Below are positions 8,923 to 16,188 of a stretch of 37,269 nucleotides of DNA, piece after piece. The translations under genes were made by a program, and so were the position numbers. Within the stretch, counting starts at the first letter, position 1; every line of letters starts with the position of its first letter. The notes under the pieces are model-generated. The model was not told the DNA's origin. It made no database searches and saw only the letters and a list, made by a program, of their open reading frames with translations. The stretch is from an uncultured Lachnospiraceae bacterium (lineage in GTDB: Bacteria; Bacillota; Clostridia; Lachnospirales; Lachnospiraceae): assembly GCA_945834545.1 (NCBI GenBank), contig CAMAHO010000002.1, positions 1-37,269 on the forward strand, written 5' to 3'.

Positions 8923-10529
8923 AACCTCTCCTCCTTCATCTGAAGTGCTGCCTGTATTAGTCCCTGAAACAGTGGATGGGGTGCATCCGGTCTGGACTTA
9001 AACTCCGGATGTGCCTGGGTTGCCACAAAGAAGGGATGTTCCTTTACCTCCACCATCTCCACAATGTGACCATCCGGGGAAAACCCGGACAATACCATGC
9101 CATGCGTTTCTAATACCTCCCGATACTCGTTATTCACCTCGTATCTGTGTCGATGACGCTCAGAAATCATTTCTTTTCCATATAATTTATAGGCTACTGT
9201 ATCCTTCTTTAACATACAGGGATATGCACCTAACCGCAGAGTTCCCCCAAGGTTTTCCACACCATTCTGGTCGGGCATGAGGTTAATTACCGGGTGCTTT
9301 GTCTCCGGAACCAACTCAATACTGGCTGCGCCCTCCAGTCCGCAGGCATTGCGTGCATATTCCACAATGGCAAGCTGCATGCCAAGGCACAGACCCAGAT
9401 AGGGTATGCCCTTCTCCCTACTGTAACGGATGGCCGTAATCATTCCCTCTGTTCCACGCTTTCCAAAGCCTCCGGGAACCAGAATGCCGTTTACTCCGGA
9501 CAGGAGGGAGTCCACCGTCTCCTCCGTCACCTCTTCCGAATCAATCCAGCGTATCTGAACCTCTGCCAGATTTGCGATACCGCCGTGCTTTAGGGCCTCC
9601 ACTACACTTAGGTAGGCATCATGCAAAGCCACATACTTTCCTACCAACGCAATTTCCACACTGGTTTTGGGATGATGAAAATCCTCCACCAGCTTCTTCC
9701 ATTTTGACAAATCCGGCTCCGGGCAGGGGATATGCAGGCATTCGCAAACGGCCTTTGCAAGGTTTTCCTCCTCTAACATCAAAGGCACCTCGTACAAGGA
9801 TTGAGCATCCAGGTTCTGCAACACATGCTCCTTGGGCACATTACAGAACAAAGCGATTTTCTCCTTCATATGCTCGTCTACCGGGTAATCCGAACGGCAC
9901 ACCAAGATATCCGGCCAGATACCCATGCTCTGTAAGCTCTTTACGCTCATCTGTGTGGGCTTTGTCTTCATCTCACCGGAGGCTTTGAGGTAAGGAATCA
10001 AGGTGACCTGAATCATGATGGCGTTCTCTCTACCCACTTCAGCCTGGAACTGGCGGATGGCCTCTAAAAAGGGCTGGCTCTCAATATCTCCTACCGTTCC
10101 GCCAATCTCAATGATGGAGATGGTGTCTTCCTTGTCATCCTTAGCCTTATAGAATTTATCCTTTATCTCATTGGTGATATGGGGAATGACCTGAACGGTT
10201 CCTCCGCCATAATCACCATGTCTTTCCTTATTTAAGACGGACCAGTAGATTTTCCCTGTTGTAACATTGGAATTTCTATCCAGGCTCTCGTCGATGAATC
10301 TTTCATAGTGACCCAAATCCAAATCGGTCTCTGTACCATCATCCGTCACAAACACCTCTCCATGCTGGATGGGATTCATGGTACCTGGGTCCACATTAAT
10401 ATAAGGGTCAAACTTCTGCATGGTAACATGATAATTCCTTGCCTTCAAAAGCCGCCCCAAACTGGCTGCAGTGATGCCCTTTCCTAAGCCGGAAACAACA
10501 CCGCCTGTCACAAACACATATTTAACCAT
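8919..10529 (-). CDS. pyrG: CTP synthase
   Basis: 536 residues. Converts UTP to CTP with ATP and glutamine-derived ammonia. The N-terminal synthetase domain opens with [20 protein letters not shown]. The C-terminal class I amidotransferase domain has the nucleophile elbow [10 protein letters not shown] (cysteine near 380) and the His/Glu pair in ATQAHPEF. I start at the ATG at 10529 because AAGGAG lies 7 nt upstream and the family begins MxKYxFVTGG; an upstream in-frame extension exists but has no support. The stop overlaps the gltB start by 4 nt. The 272-nt gap to amtB carries a long palindrome (10571-10713). I see no clear example of the CTP-sensing GGGC-start attenuator known from Bacillus pyrG. 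Confidence 0.96.
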   Translation of the reverse strand: MVKYVFVTGGVVSGLGKGITAASLGRLLKARNYHVTMQKFDPYINVDPGTMNPIQHGEVFVTDDGTETDLDLGHYERFIDESLDRNSNVTTGKIYWSVLNKERHGDYGGGTVQVIPHITNEIKDKFYKAKDDKEDTISIIEIGGTVGDIESQPFLEAIRQFQAEVGRENAIMIQVTLIPYLKASGEMKTKPTQMSVKSLQSMGIWPDILVCRSDYPVDEHMKEKIALFCNVPKEHVLQNLDAQSLYEVPLMLEEENLAKAVCECLHIPCPEPDLSKWKKLVEDFHHPKTSVEIALVGKYVALHDAYLSVVEALKHGGIANLAEVQIRWIDSEEVTEETVDSLLSGVNGILVPGGFGKRGTEGMITAIRYSREKGIPYLGLCLGMQLAIVEYARNACGLEGAASIELVPETKHPVINLMPDQNGVENLGGTLRLGAYPCMLKKDTVAYKLYGKEMISERHRHRYEVNNEYREVLETHGMVLSGFSPDGHIVEMVEVKEHPFFVATQAHPEFKSRPDAPHPLFQGLIQAALQMKEERL

Positions 10530-10570
10530 TCTCTCTCTCCTTTTAAGGTCTCCCGTATACACTAATGTAC

Positions 10571-10713
10571 GGGCTTGACCCTCTTATGTGTTCTCCGTTC
10601 CCACGCTCTCGCTCCGTAAAACGCGTAGCGGTACATAAGGTGCTAAAGTACAGCACCTAAGTACCGACGCGTTTTAAGGGGGAACTTGAGAATACATAAG
10701 AGGGTCTGCGCCC
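10571..10713. repeat. Long nested palindrome between amtB and pyrG
   Basis: Outer arms GACCCTCTTATGTGTTCTC (10577 onward) and GAGAATACATAAGAGGGTC (ending 10706) pair with one mismatch. Nested inside are GGGAAC/GTTCCC-type, AAAACGCGT/ACGCGTTTT, GGTAC/GTACC and AGGTGCT/AGCACCT pairs. No run of T follows on either strand, so it is not a textbook terminator. It does not share sequence with the RAYT-linked repeats and may be a separate palindromic family or the processed 3' end of amtB mRNA. Confidence 0.7.
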
Positions 10714-10801
10714 TTATCCTTAAAATGGGATACCTAAAAAATCATTTTGAATCTTTCTTACAAAGCTTGTAAGTATTCTTTTGTTTGAAATTGTAAGTGG
10801 G

Positions 10802-12565
10802 TTATTCTACATCCTGCAGGGCTTCGAAGTCCTCTTCACCGGTACGGATCTTGACAACCTTTTCCACAGGGTAAACGAAAATCTTACCGTCTCCGATATG
10901 GCCTGTATAAAGGGCTTTCTTAGCTGCCTCGATAACGGACTCTACAGGAATCTTGCTGACTACTACGTCAACCTGTACCTTAGGAAGAAGGGTGGCATCC
11001 ATCTCAACACCACGATATCTTTCGCCGGCACCCTTTTGGATACCACAGCCCATAACCTGTGTTACGGTCATACCGGTTACACCCAAATCGTTCAGGGCTT
11101 TCTTTAATGCATCGTATCTGGAAAGCTTTGCAATGATTACGACCTTGCTGATGCCGGTAGGTGCTAAAGGTGCCACAACAGGAACGGCTGCATCCTTCTT
11201 TGCCTGGCTTGCGCTCTCATACTCTGCAACACCTAAGCTGGTGTTCTCGTTCACACTCATTGTCATAGTGTTGGAGATATCCATAATGCTGAAGCCTGCA
11301 TAAGCACTTGGCAAGCCGTGCTCGGTAGCATCCAGACCGATGATTTCTTCCTCTTCAGTAACGCGAAGACCGAATATTGCTTTGATTACAAGGAAGGTAA
11401 TGGTGATTGTCACTGCAGTCCAAGCTGCAACAGAGGCAAAACCGACAAACTGGATACCTAACAATTGAAAACCACCGCCGTAGAACAAACCTACCAGTTC
11501 TTCCCCTTCGCCGTTTGCAATGCTGTAGCCGGGAGCCGTGTTGGTAGCAAATAAGCCTACTGCAAGAGTACCCCAGATACCGTTTAAGCAGTGAACTGCA
11601 ACTGCACCAACGGGGTCATCAATATGTAATACATTGTCTAAGAACCAAACGCCGAAGCAAACCAGCAAACCGGCAACTGCACCGATGATGATAGAGCCAA
11701 GGCAATCTGTTACATCGCAGGGAGCAGTGATCGCTACCAGACCTGCAAGGGATGCGTTGAGACACATAGAAACATCCGGTTTGCCATACTTGATCCAGGT
11801 AAAGATCATACATACAACAGTAGCGATTGCAGGAGCAACGGTTGTGGTAAGGAAAACAGAGCCAAGCTGCTCTAAGCTGGTACAAGCTGCACCGTTAAAT
11901 CCATACCAGCCAAGCCATAGGATGAACACACCAAGGGCACCGATGGGAAGATTGTGACCGGGGAAAGCATTTACCTTTTCTACCTTTCCGTCCTTACCGG
12001 TTACAAACTTACCGATACGAGGTCCAAGAATCTTGGCACCAATCAAAGCAGAGATACCACCTACCATATGGATTGCACAGGAACCTGCGAAATCGTGGAA
12101 GCCCGTCTGAGAAAGCCAGCCGCCACCCCAAATCCAGTGTGCTTCGATAGGATAAATCAAAGCGGAAATAACGGCTGAGTAAACACAGTAGGAAAGGAAT
12201 TTGGTTCTCTCTGCCATAGCACCGGAAACGATAGTTGCTGTGGTAGCACAGAATACCAGGTTGAATACGAAATTCGAGAAATCAAAGCTTTCGTATGCTG
12301 TAAAGATATCAAAGCCGGGTTTTCCGATGAGACCTACCACATCCTCACCAAGCAACAGGCTAAAGCCGATCAATATAAAAACTACGGTACCGATACAAAA
12401 ATCCATCAGGTTCTTCATCAGGATGTTTCCTGTATTCTTAGCTCTGGTAAAGCCTGCCTCTACCATCGCAAAGCCTGCCTGCATCCAAAATACCAGGGCA
12501 GCGCCGATTAAGAACCACACGCCAAACACTTGGCCGCTAACAGCACTCATAATTTCTTCTGTCAT
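10802..12565 (-). CDS. amtB: Ammonium transporter fused to a PII signal-transduction domain
   Basis: 587 residues. The first ~430 form an Amt/MEP channel with about 11 membrane segments; the pore histidines are in CAIHMVGG and AVHCLNGIWG. After a linker rich in Ala, Pro and Val, residues ~471-587 are a complete PII (GlnB/GlnK) domain. It has the T-loop GIQKGAGERYRGVEM with the tyrosine that is uridylylated in enteric PII (near residue 517), LPKVQVDVVV, and TGHIGDGKIFVYPVEKVVKIRTGE. In most bacteria GlnK is a separate protein that plugs AmtB when nitrogen is plentiful; here the regulator is tethered to the channel. The ATG at 12565 has GAGGAGG 8 nt upstream; an earlier in-frame start would run through the leader hairpin and is rejected. 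It lies between pyrG and glnA and has its own leader. Confidence 0.95.
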   Translation of the reverse strand: MTEEIMSAVSGQVFGVWFLIGAALVFWMQAGFAMVEAGFTRAKNTGNILMKNLMDFCIGTVVFILIGFSLLLGEDVVGLIGKPGFDIFTAYESFDFSNFVFNLVFCATTATIVSGAMAERTKFLSYCVYSAVISALIYPIEAHWIWGGGWLSQTGFHDFAGSCAIHMVGGISALIGAKILGPRIGKFVTGKDGKVEKVNAFPGHNLPIGALGVFILWLGWYGFNGAACTSLEQLGSVFLTTTVAPAIATVVCMIFTWIKYGKPDVSMCLNASLAGLVAITAPCDVTDCLGSIIIGAVAGLLVCFGVWFLDNVLHIDDPVGAVAVHCLNGIWGTLAVGLFATNTAPGYSIANGEGEELVGLFYGGGFQLLGIQFVGFASVAAWTAVTITITFLVIKAIFGLRVTEEEEIIGLDATEHGLPSAYAGFSIMDISNTMTMSVNENTSLGVAEYESASQAKKDAAVPVVAPLAPTGISKVVIIAKLSRYDALKKALNDLGVTGMTVTQVMGCGIQKGAGERYRGVEMDATLLPKVQVDVVVSKIPVESVIEAAKKALYTGHIGDGKIFVYPVEKVVKIRTGEEDFEALQDVE

Positions 12566-12590
12566 AATAGTTTCCTCCTCATATAAATGG

Positions 12591-12621
12591 AAAGGCACGT
12601 TCCCCTTGGGAACGCGCCTTT
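12591..12621 (-). promoter_or_regulatory. 5'-leader hairpin of amtB (GCAAAGGCGC type)
   Basis: On the minus strand AAAGGCGCGTTCCC pairs with GGGAACGTGCCTTT (one G-U pair) around a 3-4 nt loop. It shares the opening GCAAAGGCGC with the glnA and purF leaders. The T-tract after it is interrupted (TTTCCATTT). It sits just before the ribosome binding site of amtB. Confidence 0.7.
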
Positions 12622-12632
12622 GCGTTTAAAAT

Positions 12633-12638
12633 AATATA
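12633..12638 (-). promoter_or_regulatory. Possible amtB -10 element (TATATT), no -35
   Basis: TATATT lies 12 nt upstream of the leader hairpin, the same spacing as the -10 boxes of glnA and purF. No recognisable -35 lies 16-18 nt further up (AGAAAT at the expected place), so this promoter would need an activator. Confidence 0.3.
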
Positions 12639-12687
12639 TAAGATAATACCTGCGGATTTCTCCGTACTTTGTACTCTCGCAATCCTA

Positions 12688-12720
12688 TCAAATATTCGCA
12701 TATAGTATGCTCATATTTGA
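12688..12720. promoter_or_regulatory. 33-bp dyad upstream of amtB, candidate activator site
   Basis: TCAAATAT and ATATTTGA form the outer arms and GCATA/TATGC the inner arms, separated by a mismatched dinucleotide on each side. The centre is ~65-70 bp upstream of the possible -10 box, a position typical for activator binding. No such dyad is seen at glnA or purF, which have good -35 boxes. Confidence 0.45.
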
Positions 12721-12722
12721 GC

Positions 12723-12783
12723 GGGTCCCAAGGTCTGTTACCCACATTTGAGTAAGCTCATGTGGGTAAAGACCTTTTGACCC
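12723..12783 (-). terminator. Nested palindrome just after glnA, likely 3'-end structure
   Basis: Starts 5 nt after the glnA stop. GGTC/GACC and TTACCCACAT/ATGTGGGTAA form a long stem, with an outer GGGTC/GACCC pair. The loop is about 12 nt. There is no T-run after it, so it may act as a 3' stabiliser or a Rho-linked end rather than a simple intrinsic terminator. Confidence 0.5.
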
Positions 12784-12788
12784 TGGTA

Positions 12789-14882
12789 TTATACATAGAA
12801 CAGTATCTTTGCATAATCCGGATAAGGAAGTACATCCTCAGGAAGCAGTTCCTCTGCCTCATCTGCAACCTTGCGAAGCTCTTCCATCTTAGCCAGAATG
12901 GTTGCCTGATAGTACTTAGCAGCTACCAGCGCCTCTGTCAGACCTTCTGCCGTTTCAATCTCTCCTGCCAGCTCACTTACCAGTTCAGAAATGCTGTCAT
13001 ACTGACCGGAAAGCTTTGTCAAAAGACGAACCTCAGCATTTACCGAAAGGCTGTCACACACTGCCTTCTTCTTGGAAACAGAAGTAGCGATCTGATCCAT
13101 ATACTCCATAAGAGCCGGTAAGAACTGCTTATTGACCATATCTACCATTGTCTTAGCTTCAATATGAATGGTCTTGGTATAGTTCTCTAAGAGAATCTCA
13201 TATCTGGAGTAAATCTCACTCTCCGTAAAGATATGATGCTTTGTAAAAAGCTTCTTATTCTTATCTGCCACAAACACAGGAAGTACATCCGGTGTGGACT
13301 TGTAGTTGTATAAGCCTCTCTTTTCTGCCTCTGCTACCCACTCATCGGTATAGCCGTTTCCGTTAAAGATAACCTTCTTGTGCTCTGCGATTCTGTCCTT
13401 CAATAGGCTGTGAATCTTGTCAGTCATCTGGTCAGCAGCTACATCCTTAAGCTCTTCATAAATCTTAGACAACTCTTCTGCCACTGCTGTATTTAACACC
13501 ACATTGGGTCCGGATACAGAAAGGGAAGAGCCCAGGGAACGAAACTCGAACTTATTACCGGTAAATGCAAAAGGTGAAGTTCTGTTACGATCCGTTGTAT
13601 CCTTAAAGAAATGAGGAAGTACACTGGCGCCGATATCCATAGTCACCTTTTCCTTATTTCCAAAGAAAGTGTCATTCTCAATGGACTTTAGTACCTCGGT
13701 AAGCTCATCTCCCAGGAATACGGAAATAATAGCAGGAGGTGCTTCGTTGGCTCCCAGTCTGTGGTCGTTTCCGGCAGATGCAACCGACAATCTCATCAAA
13801 TCTGCATAATTGTCAACTGCCGAGATAACTGCCATGAGGAATACCAGGAACTGTGTATTCTCTGCTGGAGTCTTGCCGGGGTCTAAGAGGTTTACCCCGG
13901 TATCCGTAGTCATGGACCAGTTGTTGTGCTTTCCGGAACCGTTGATTCCTGCGAAAGGCTTTTCGTGAAGGAGACATACAAAGCCGTGTTTGTCTGCTAC
14001 CTTTCTCATCACATCCATTGTCAACTGGTTGTGGTCCACTGCCACATTGGTGGTATCAAATACAGGTGCTAGCTCGTGCTGAGCAGGTGCTACCTCGTTG
14101 TGTTTTGTCTTAGCGGGAATTCCCAGCTTCCAAAGCTCCTCATCCAGGTCGTGCATATAAGCGGAAACTCTGGGCTTTAAGGCTCCGAAATAATGGTCCT
14201 CCATTTCCTGTCCCTTAGGAGGCTTCGCACCAAGCAAGGTTCTGCCGGTGAAAATCAAATCCATTCTCTTCTTGAAGTCTTCCTTATCTACCAGGAAGTA
14301 CTCCTGCTCAGGACCTACTGTGGTAGCAACACTCTTCACCCCTGTGTTGCCCAACAGTCCAAGCACCTTAACTGCCTCCTTGTTTAGTGCCTCCATAGAA
14401 CGAAGGAGAGGAGTTTTCTTATCCAGTGCTTCACCACTGTAGGAACAGAAGGCTGTGGGTATGTAAAGCGTTCCATCCTTGATGAAGGCCGGTGAAGTAG
14501 GATCCCAGGCTGTATATCCTCTGGCTTCAAAAGTTGCTCGAAGTCCTCCTGAAGGGAAACTGGAAGCATCCGGTTCACCCTTAACCAATTCCTTTCCGGA
14601 GAATTCCATGATTACCTCGCCGTTTCCTACGGGATTGATAAAGCTGTCGTGCTTCTCAGCAGTGAAACCGGTCATAGGCTGGAACCAGTGAGTGAAATGA
14701 GTTGCCCCATGCTCTACTGCCCATTCCTTCATAGCGATTGCTACTGCATTGGCTACATCCAATTCCAAATGAGAATTGGTATCAATTGTCTTTCTAAGTG
14801 CTTTATAAATATCCTTAGGGAGCTTTTCACGCATTACTCTGTCGTTAAACACCAAGCTTCCATACATTTCAGGTACTGTCAT
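12789..14882 (-). CDS. glnN: Glutamine synthetase type III
   Basis: 697 residues, the length of the GSIII (GlnN) family, much longer than the ~450-residue type I enzymes. Makes glutamine from glutamate, ammonia and ATP in the cytoplasm. GSIII hallmarks include MYGSLVFND near the start, THWFQPMTGFTAEKHDSF, VGPEQEYFLVD, KTKHNEVAPAQHELAP, NGSGKHNNWSM and RTSPFAFTGNKFEFR. The ATG at 14882 has AAGGAG 8 nt upstream and matches the family start (MTVPEMYGS after a few leader codons); the in-frame extension upstream lies inside the leader and is rejected. It has its own promoter and leader hairpin and ends in a palindrome. No type I glnA or GlnR is present in the window. Confidence 0.96.
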   Translation of the reverse strand: MTVPEMYGSLVFNDRVMREKLPKDIYKALRKTIDTNSHLELDVANAVAIAMKEWAVEHGATHFTHWFQPMTGFTAEKHDSFINPVGNGEVIMEFSGKELVKGEPDASSFPSGGLRATFEARGYTAWDPTSPAFIKDGTLYIPTAFCSYSGEALDKKTPLLRSMEALNKEAVKVLGLLGNTGVKSVATTVGPEQEYFLVDKEDFKKRMDLIFTGRTLLGAKPPKGQEMEDHYFGALKPRVSAYMHDLDEELWKLGIPAKTKHNEVAPAQHELAPVFDTTNVAVDHNQLTMDVMRKVADKHGFVCLLHEKPFAGINGSGKHNNWSMTTDTGVNLLDPGKTPAENTQFLVFLMAVISAVDNYADLMRLSVASAGNDHRLGANEAPPAIISVFLGDELTEVLKSIENDTFFGNKEKVTMDIGASVLPHFFKDTTDRNRTSPFAFTGNKFEFRSLGSSLSVSGPNVVLNTAVAEELSKIYEELKDVAADQMTDKIHSLLKDRIAEHKKVIFNGNGYTDEWVAEAEKRGLYNYKSTPDVLPVFVADKNKKLFTKHHIFTESEIYSRYEILLENYTKTIHIEAKTMVDMVNKQFLPALMEYMDQIATSVSKKKAVCDSLSVNAEVRLLTKLSGQYDSISELVSELAGEIETAEGLTEALVAAKYYQATILAKMEELRKVADEAEELLPEDVLPYPDYAKILFYV

Positions 14883-14958
14883 CTCTCTTTCTCCTTTCTC
14901 ACTTTTTATGAGCGCCCTTAAGTTGCGCATCCTTAAGAACCACTCATAGAAATAAAGA

Positions 14959-14990
14959 AAAGGCGCCTTGGACTAATCCAAAGCGCCTTT
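14959..14990 (-). promoter_or_regulatory. 5'-terminal leader hairpin of glutamine synthetase gene (GCAAAGGCGC type)
   Basis: On the minus strand AAAGGCGCTTTGGA pairs with TCCAAGGCGCCTTT (14 pairs, one G-U) around the loop TTAG, followed by TCTTTATTT. It begins about 7 nt after the predicted transcription start. A second small hairpin (CTTAAG/CTTAAG, 14917-14937) with GCGC in its loop follows before the ribosome binding site and could compete through the shared GGCGC sequences. It may be an intrinsic attenuator or a 5' stabilising stem. Confidence 0.7.
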
Positions 14991-15002
14991 GCTTATGGGT
15001 GT

Positions 15003-15031
15003 ACTTTAGCACTTTCGTTTTTTCTTGTCAA
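15003..15031 (-). promoter_or_regulatory. Glutamine synthetase promoter
   Basis: Consensus -35 TTGACA (15026-15031), 17-nt spacer, -10 TAAAGT (15003-15008) on the minus strand. Expected start near 14996. Confidence 0.75.
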
Positions 15032-15037
15032 CACTTT

Positions 15038-15057
15038 TTTGAAACAATGTTTGAAAC
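15038..15057. promoter_or_regulatory. Direct repeat TTTGAAAC x2 just upstream of the -35 box
   Basis: Two exact TTTGAAAC units separated by AATG, 6 bp upstream of the -35 of the glutamine synthetase promoter. Placement and spacing (12 bp, about one helical turn) fit a regulator site. The regulator is unknown. Confidence 0.4.
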
Positions 15058-15086
15058 CTCTTTTCGAGTGCAAATAAAAGAATCAT

Positions 15087-15110
15087 TCCCAGGGAAAAGC
15101 ATCCCCAGGA
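15087..15110 (-). terminator. Weak hairpin after the XRE gene
   Basis: On the minus strand TCCTGGGGA and TTCCCTGGGA pair with a T-T mismatch, followed by a T-rich tail (ATTCTTTTATTT). Likely the terminator of the XRE gene, but the stem is short. Confidence 0.4.
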
Positions 15111-15124
15111 TCAGAGAGTTATCA

Positions 15125-15658
15125 TTAAATCTCATGTGTGTCACTATCTTCATTTGACCCATCGTAGGCATTTTTCTCTACATAGCTCATCATCTGGTTA
15201 TTAAGAATCACGTAGAAGCAATACGCCAGCAATCCTCCCAACAGTCCTGTAATACTCGGATTGACCTTGCGTACTCCCATCAAAATGACAATACAAAACC
15301 AGAAGACAACAAAACCTGCAATGCGGAAGATATGTTCCTTTAGCCATTTCTTCTTAAAAAACTGAATTCGTTCTTTCAGGGTAAAGCTGCTGGCCTTTAT
15401 GGTCTGCGTCAGATTCTCCTCCGCAGCCTCCTTGTATTCCTCATTAGAAAGCCGCTTTCCGCTCAAAATCTCATTGATACTAACCCCAAACAACTCGCTC
15501 ATGGCAAGAAGTGCATCCGCCGGTGGCAGATAAGTACCGGTTTCCCAGCGTGACACCGTTTTATTCGTCACGCCTATTTTCTCGCCAAGCTGTTCCTGGG
15601 TAAGCCCCTTTTCCTTGCGAAGCTCTGCTATAAATTTACCACTCTTTTCAAAATCCAT
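15125..15658 (-). CDS. XRE-family transcription regulator with C-terminal membrane segments
   Basis: 177 residues. Residues ~8-62 are a Cro/C1-type helix-turn-helix (FIAELRKEKGLTQEQLGEKI, then VTNKTVSRWETGTYLPP). A charged middle part follows, and then two hydrophobic segments (about 111-130 and 134-152), so the DNA-binding domain would be tethered to the membrane. This HTH-plus-membrane design is common in Firmicutes, and the targets are usually unknown. GGAGGTG lies 7 nt before the ATG, and a possible promoter is visible upstream. It has its own unit between the glutamine synthetase gene and the palindrome 3' of carB. A role in nitrogen control is possible from position only. Confidence 0.85.
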   Translation of the reverse strand: MDFEKSGKFIAELRKEKGLTQEQLGEKIGVTNKTVSRWETGTYLPPADALLAMSELFGVSINEILSGKRLSNEEYKEAAEENLTQTIKASSFTLKERIQFFKKKWLKEHIFRIAGFVVFWFCIVILMGVRKVNPSITGLLGGLLAYCFYVILNNQMMSYVEKNAYDGSNEDSDTHEI

Positions 15659-15678
15659 TGTCGTTCACCTCCAAGGAC

Positions 15679-15707
15679 ACTATACCAGTTTTTCACTATT
15701 TTGTCTT
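15679..15707 (-). promoter_or_regulatory. Possible promoter of the XRE gene
   Basis: -10 TATAGT (15679-15684) with a 17-nt spacer to a weak -35 AAGACA (15702-15707) on the minus strand. Confidence 0.45.
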
Positions 15708-15735
15708 TCCCATAAACAGCGAATTGGTCTCAGGC

Positions 15736-16117
15736 TGGTCCTGGGGACGCTAAAAAGTGGCTTTTTTACTGTCCCCGGTGGTCCTTTTGTCAGCAGAGTT
15801 AGCGCAGGATAAAGGCAGCCCTCCATAGATGGCTTTCCATCAATTCACGGAGAATGCTTCGTTTTTCTTAATACTTTGCCCATAACCAGAGAGCCTTCGA
15901 CACGATGTCGAAGGCAGTCGCCCCTGAGCCAGGACGGCGAATGGGCGACGGTCTCGTACGATGCCAAAAATGAAATCAAAGTATTTAGAAAAACCAGCAT
16001 TCGCAGTGTGATGGAAAGCCACCTATGGAGGGTTGCCTTACCCCCGCGCTAACTCACAGACATAAAAAGGACCACCGGGGACAGTAAAAAAGCCACTTTT
16101 TAGCGTCCCCAGGACCA
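15736..16117. repeat. 382-bp palindromic element A with conserved structured core
   Basis: The outer 53 bp on each side (15736-15788 and 16065-16117) are perfect inverted repeats, beginning TGGTCCTGGGGACGC. The next ~55 bp on each side pair at roughly 80 percent (for example GAGTTAGCGC and CCCTCCATAG). The tip carries a ~163-bp core shared with element B. Within each arm GGGGAC and GTCCCC flank an A-tract/T-tract pair, so each arm is also REP-like itself. It fills the space between the carB terminator and the XRE promoter and has no credible coding frame. Confidence 0.9.
15848..16010. other. Structured core of element A
   Basis: Starts CGGAGAATGC and ends CATTCGCAGTGTG; its ends pair with each other (AATGC/GCATT and AATACTTTG/CAAAGTATT). 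Between them are two hairpins: GCCTTCGACA/TGTCGAAGGC with loop CGA (15892-15914), and GTCGCCC/GGGCGAC enclosing CTGAGCCAGGACGGCGAAT (15917-15949). Function unknown; it could act as DNA (cruciform) or RNA. Confidence 0.75.
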
Positions 16118-16120
16118 CCT

Positions 16121-16178
16121 AAAACAAAAGGGACCGTCCAAAGCGGAGAGAGAGAGAGGGGTTTGCTTTGGACAGTCC
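16121..16178 (-). terminator. Terminator of purF-carA-carB
   Basis: On the minus strand GGACTGTCCAAAGC pairs with GCTTTGGACGGTCC (one mismatch), followed by CTTTTGTTTT. The loop is a ~20-nt pyrimidine (CTCTCT) run. It lies 10 nt after the carB stop. Confidence 0.8.
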
Positions 16179-16188
16179 AGGAAGCTGG

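Noticed and set aside
10530-10570. CTP-sensing attenuator of the Bacillus pyrG type
   Set aside because: A small hairpin (CCCGTA/TACGGG) lies before the ribosome binding site, but there is no T-run and no GGGC start next to a clear promoter.
12566-12598. Upstream in-frame start for amtB (11 extra codons)
   Set aside because: It would begin in the leader hairpin, has no ribosome binding site, and would separate the strong GAGGAGG from the start codon.
14959-14990. ANTAR-protein target (paired hexaloop hairpins) in the glutamine synthetase leader
   Set aside because: Loops are 3-4 nt and lack the A-1/G-4 hexaloop pattern; kept only as an unclassified leader hairpin.
15840-16022. 60-codon minus-strand frame in element A, with a matching frame in element B (shared RDRRPFAVLAQGR)
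   Set aside because: The frames lie in palindromes. Differences between the copies fall in hairpin stems as paired changes rather than at third codon positions, and no ribosome binding site is present. Structure, not coding, explains the similarity.
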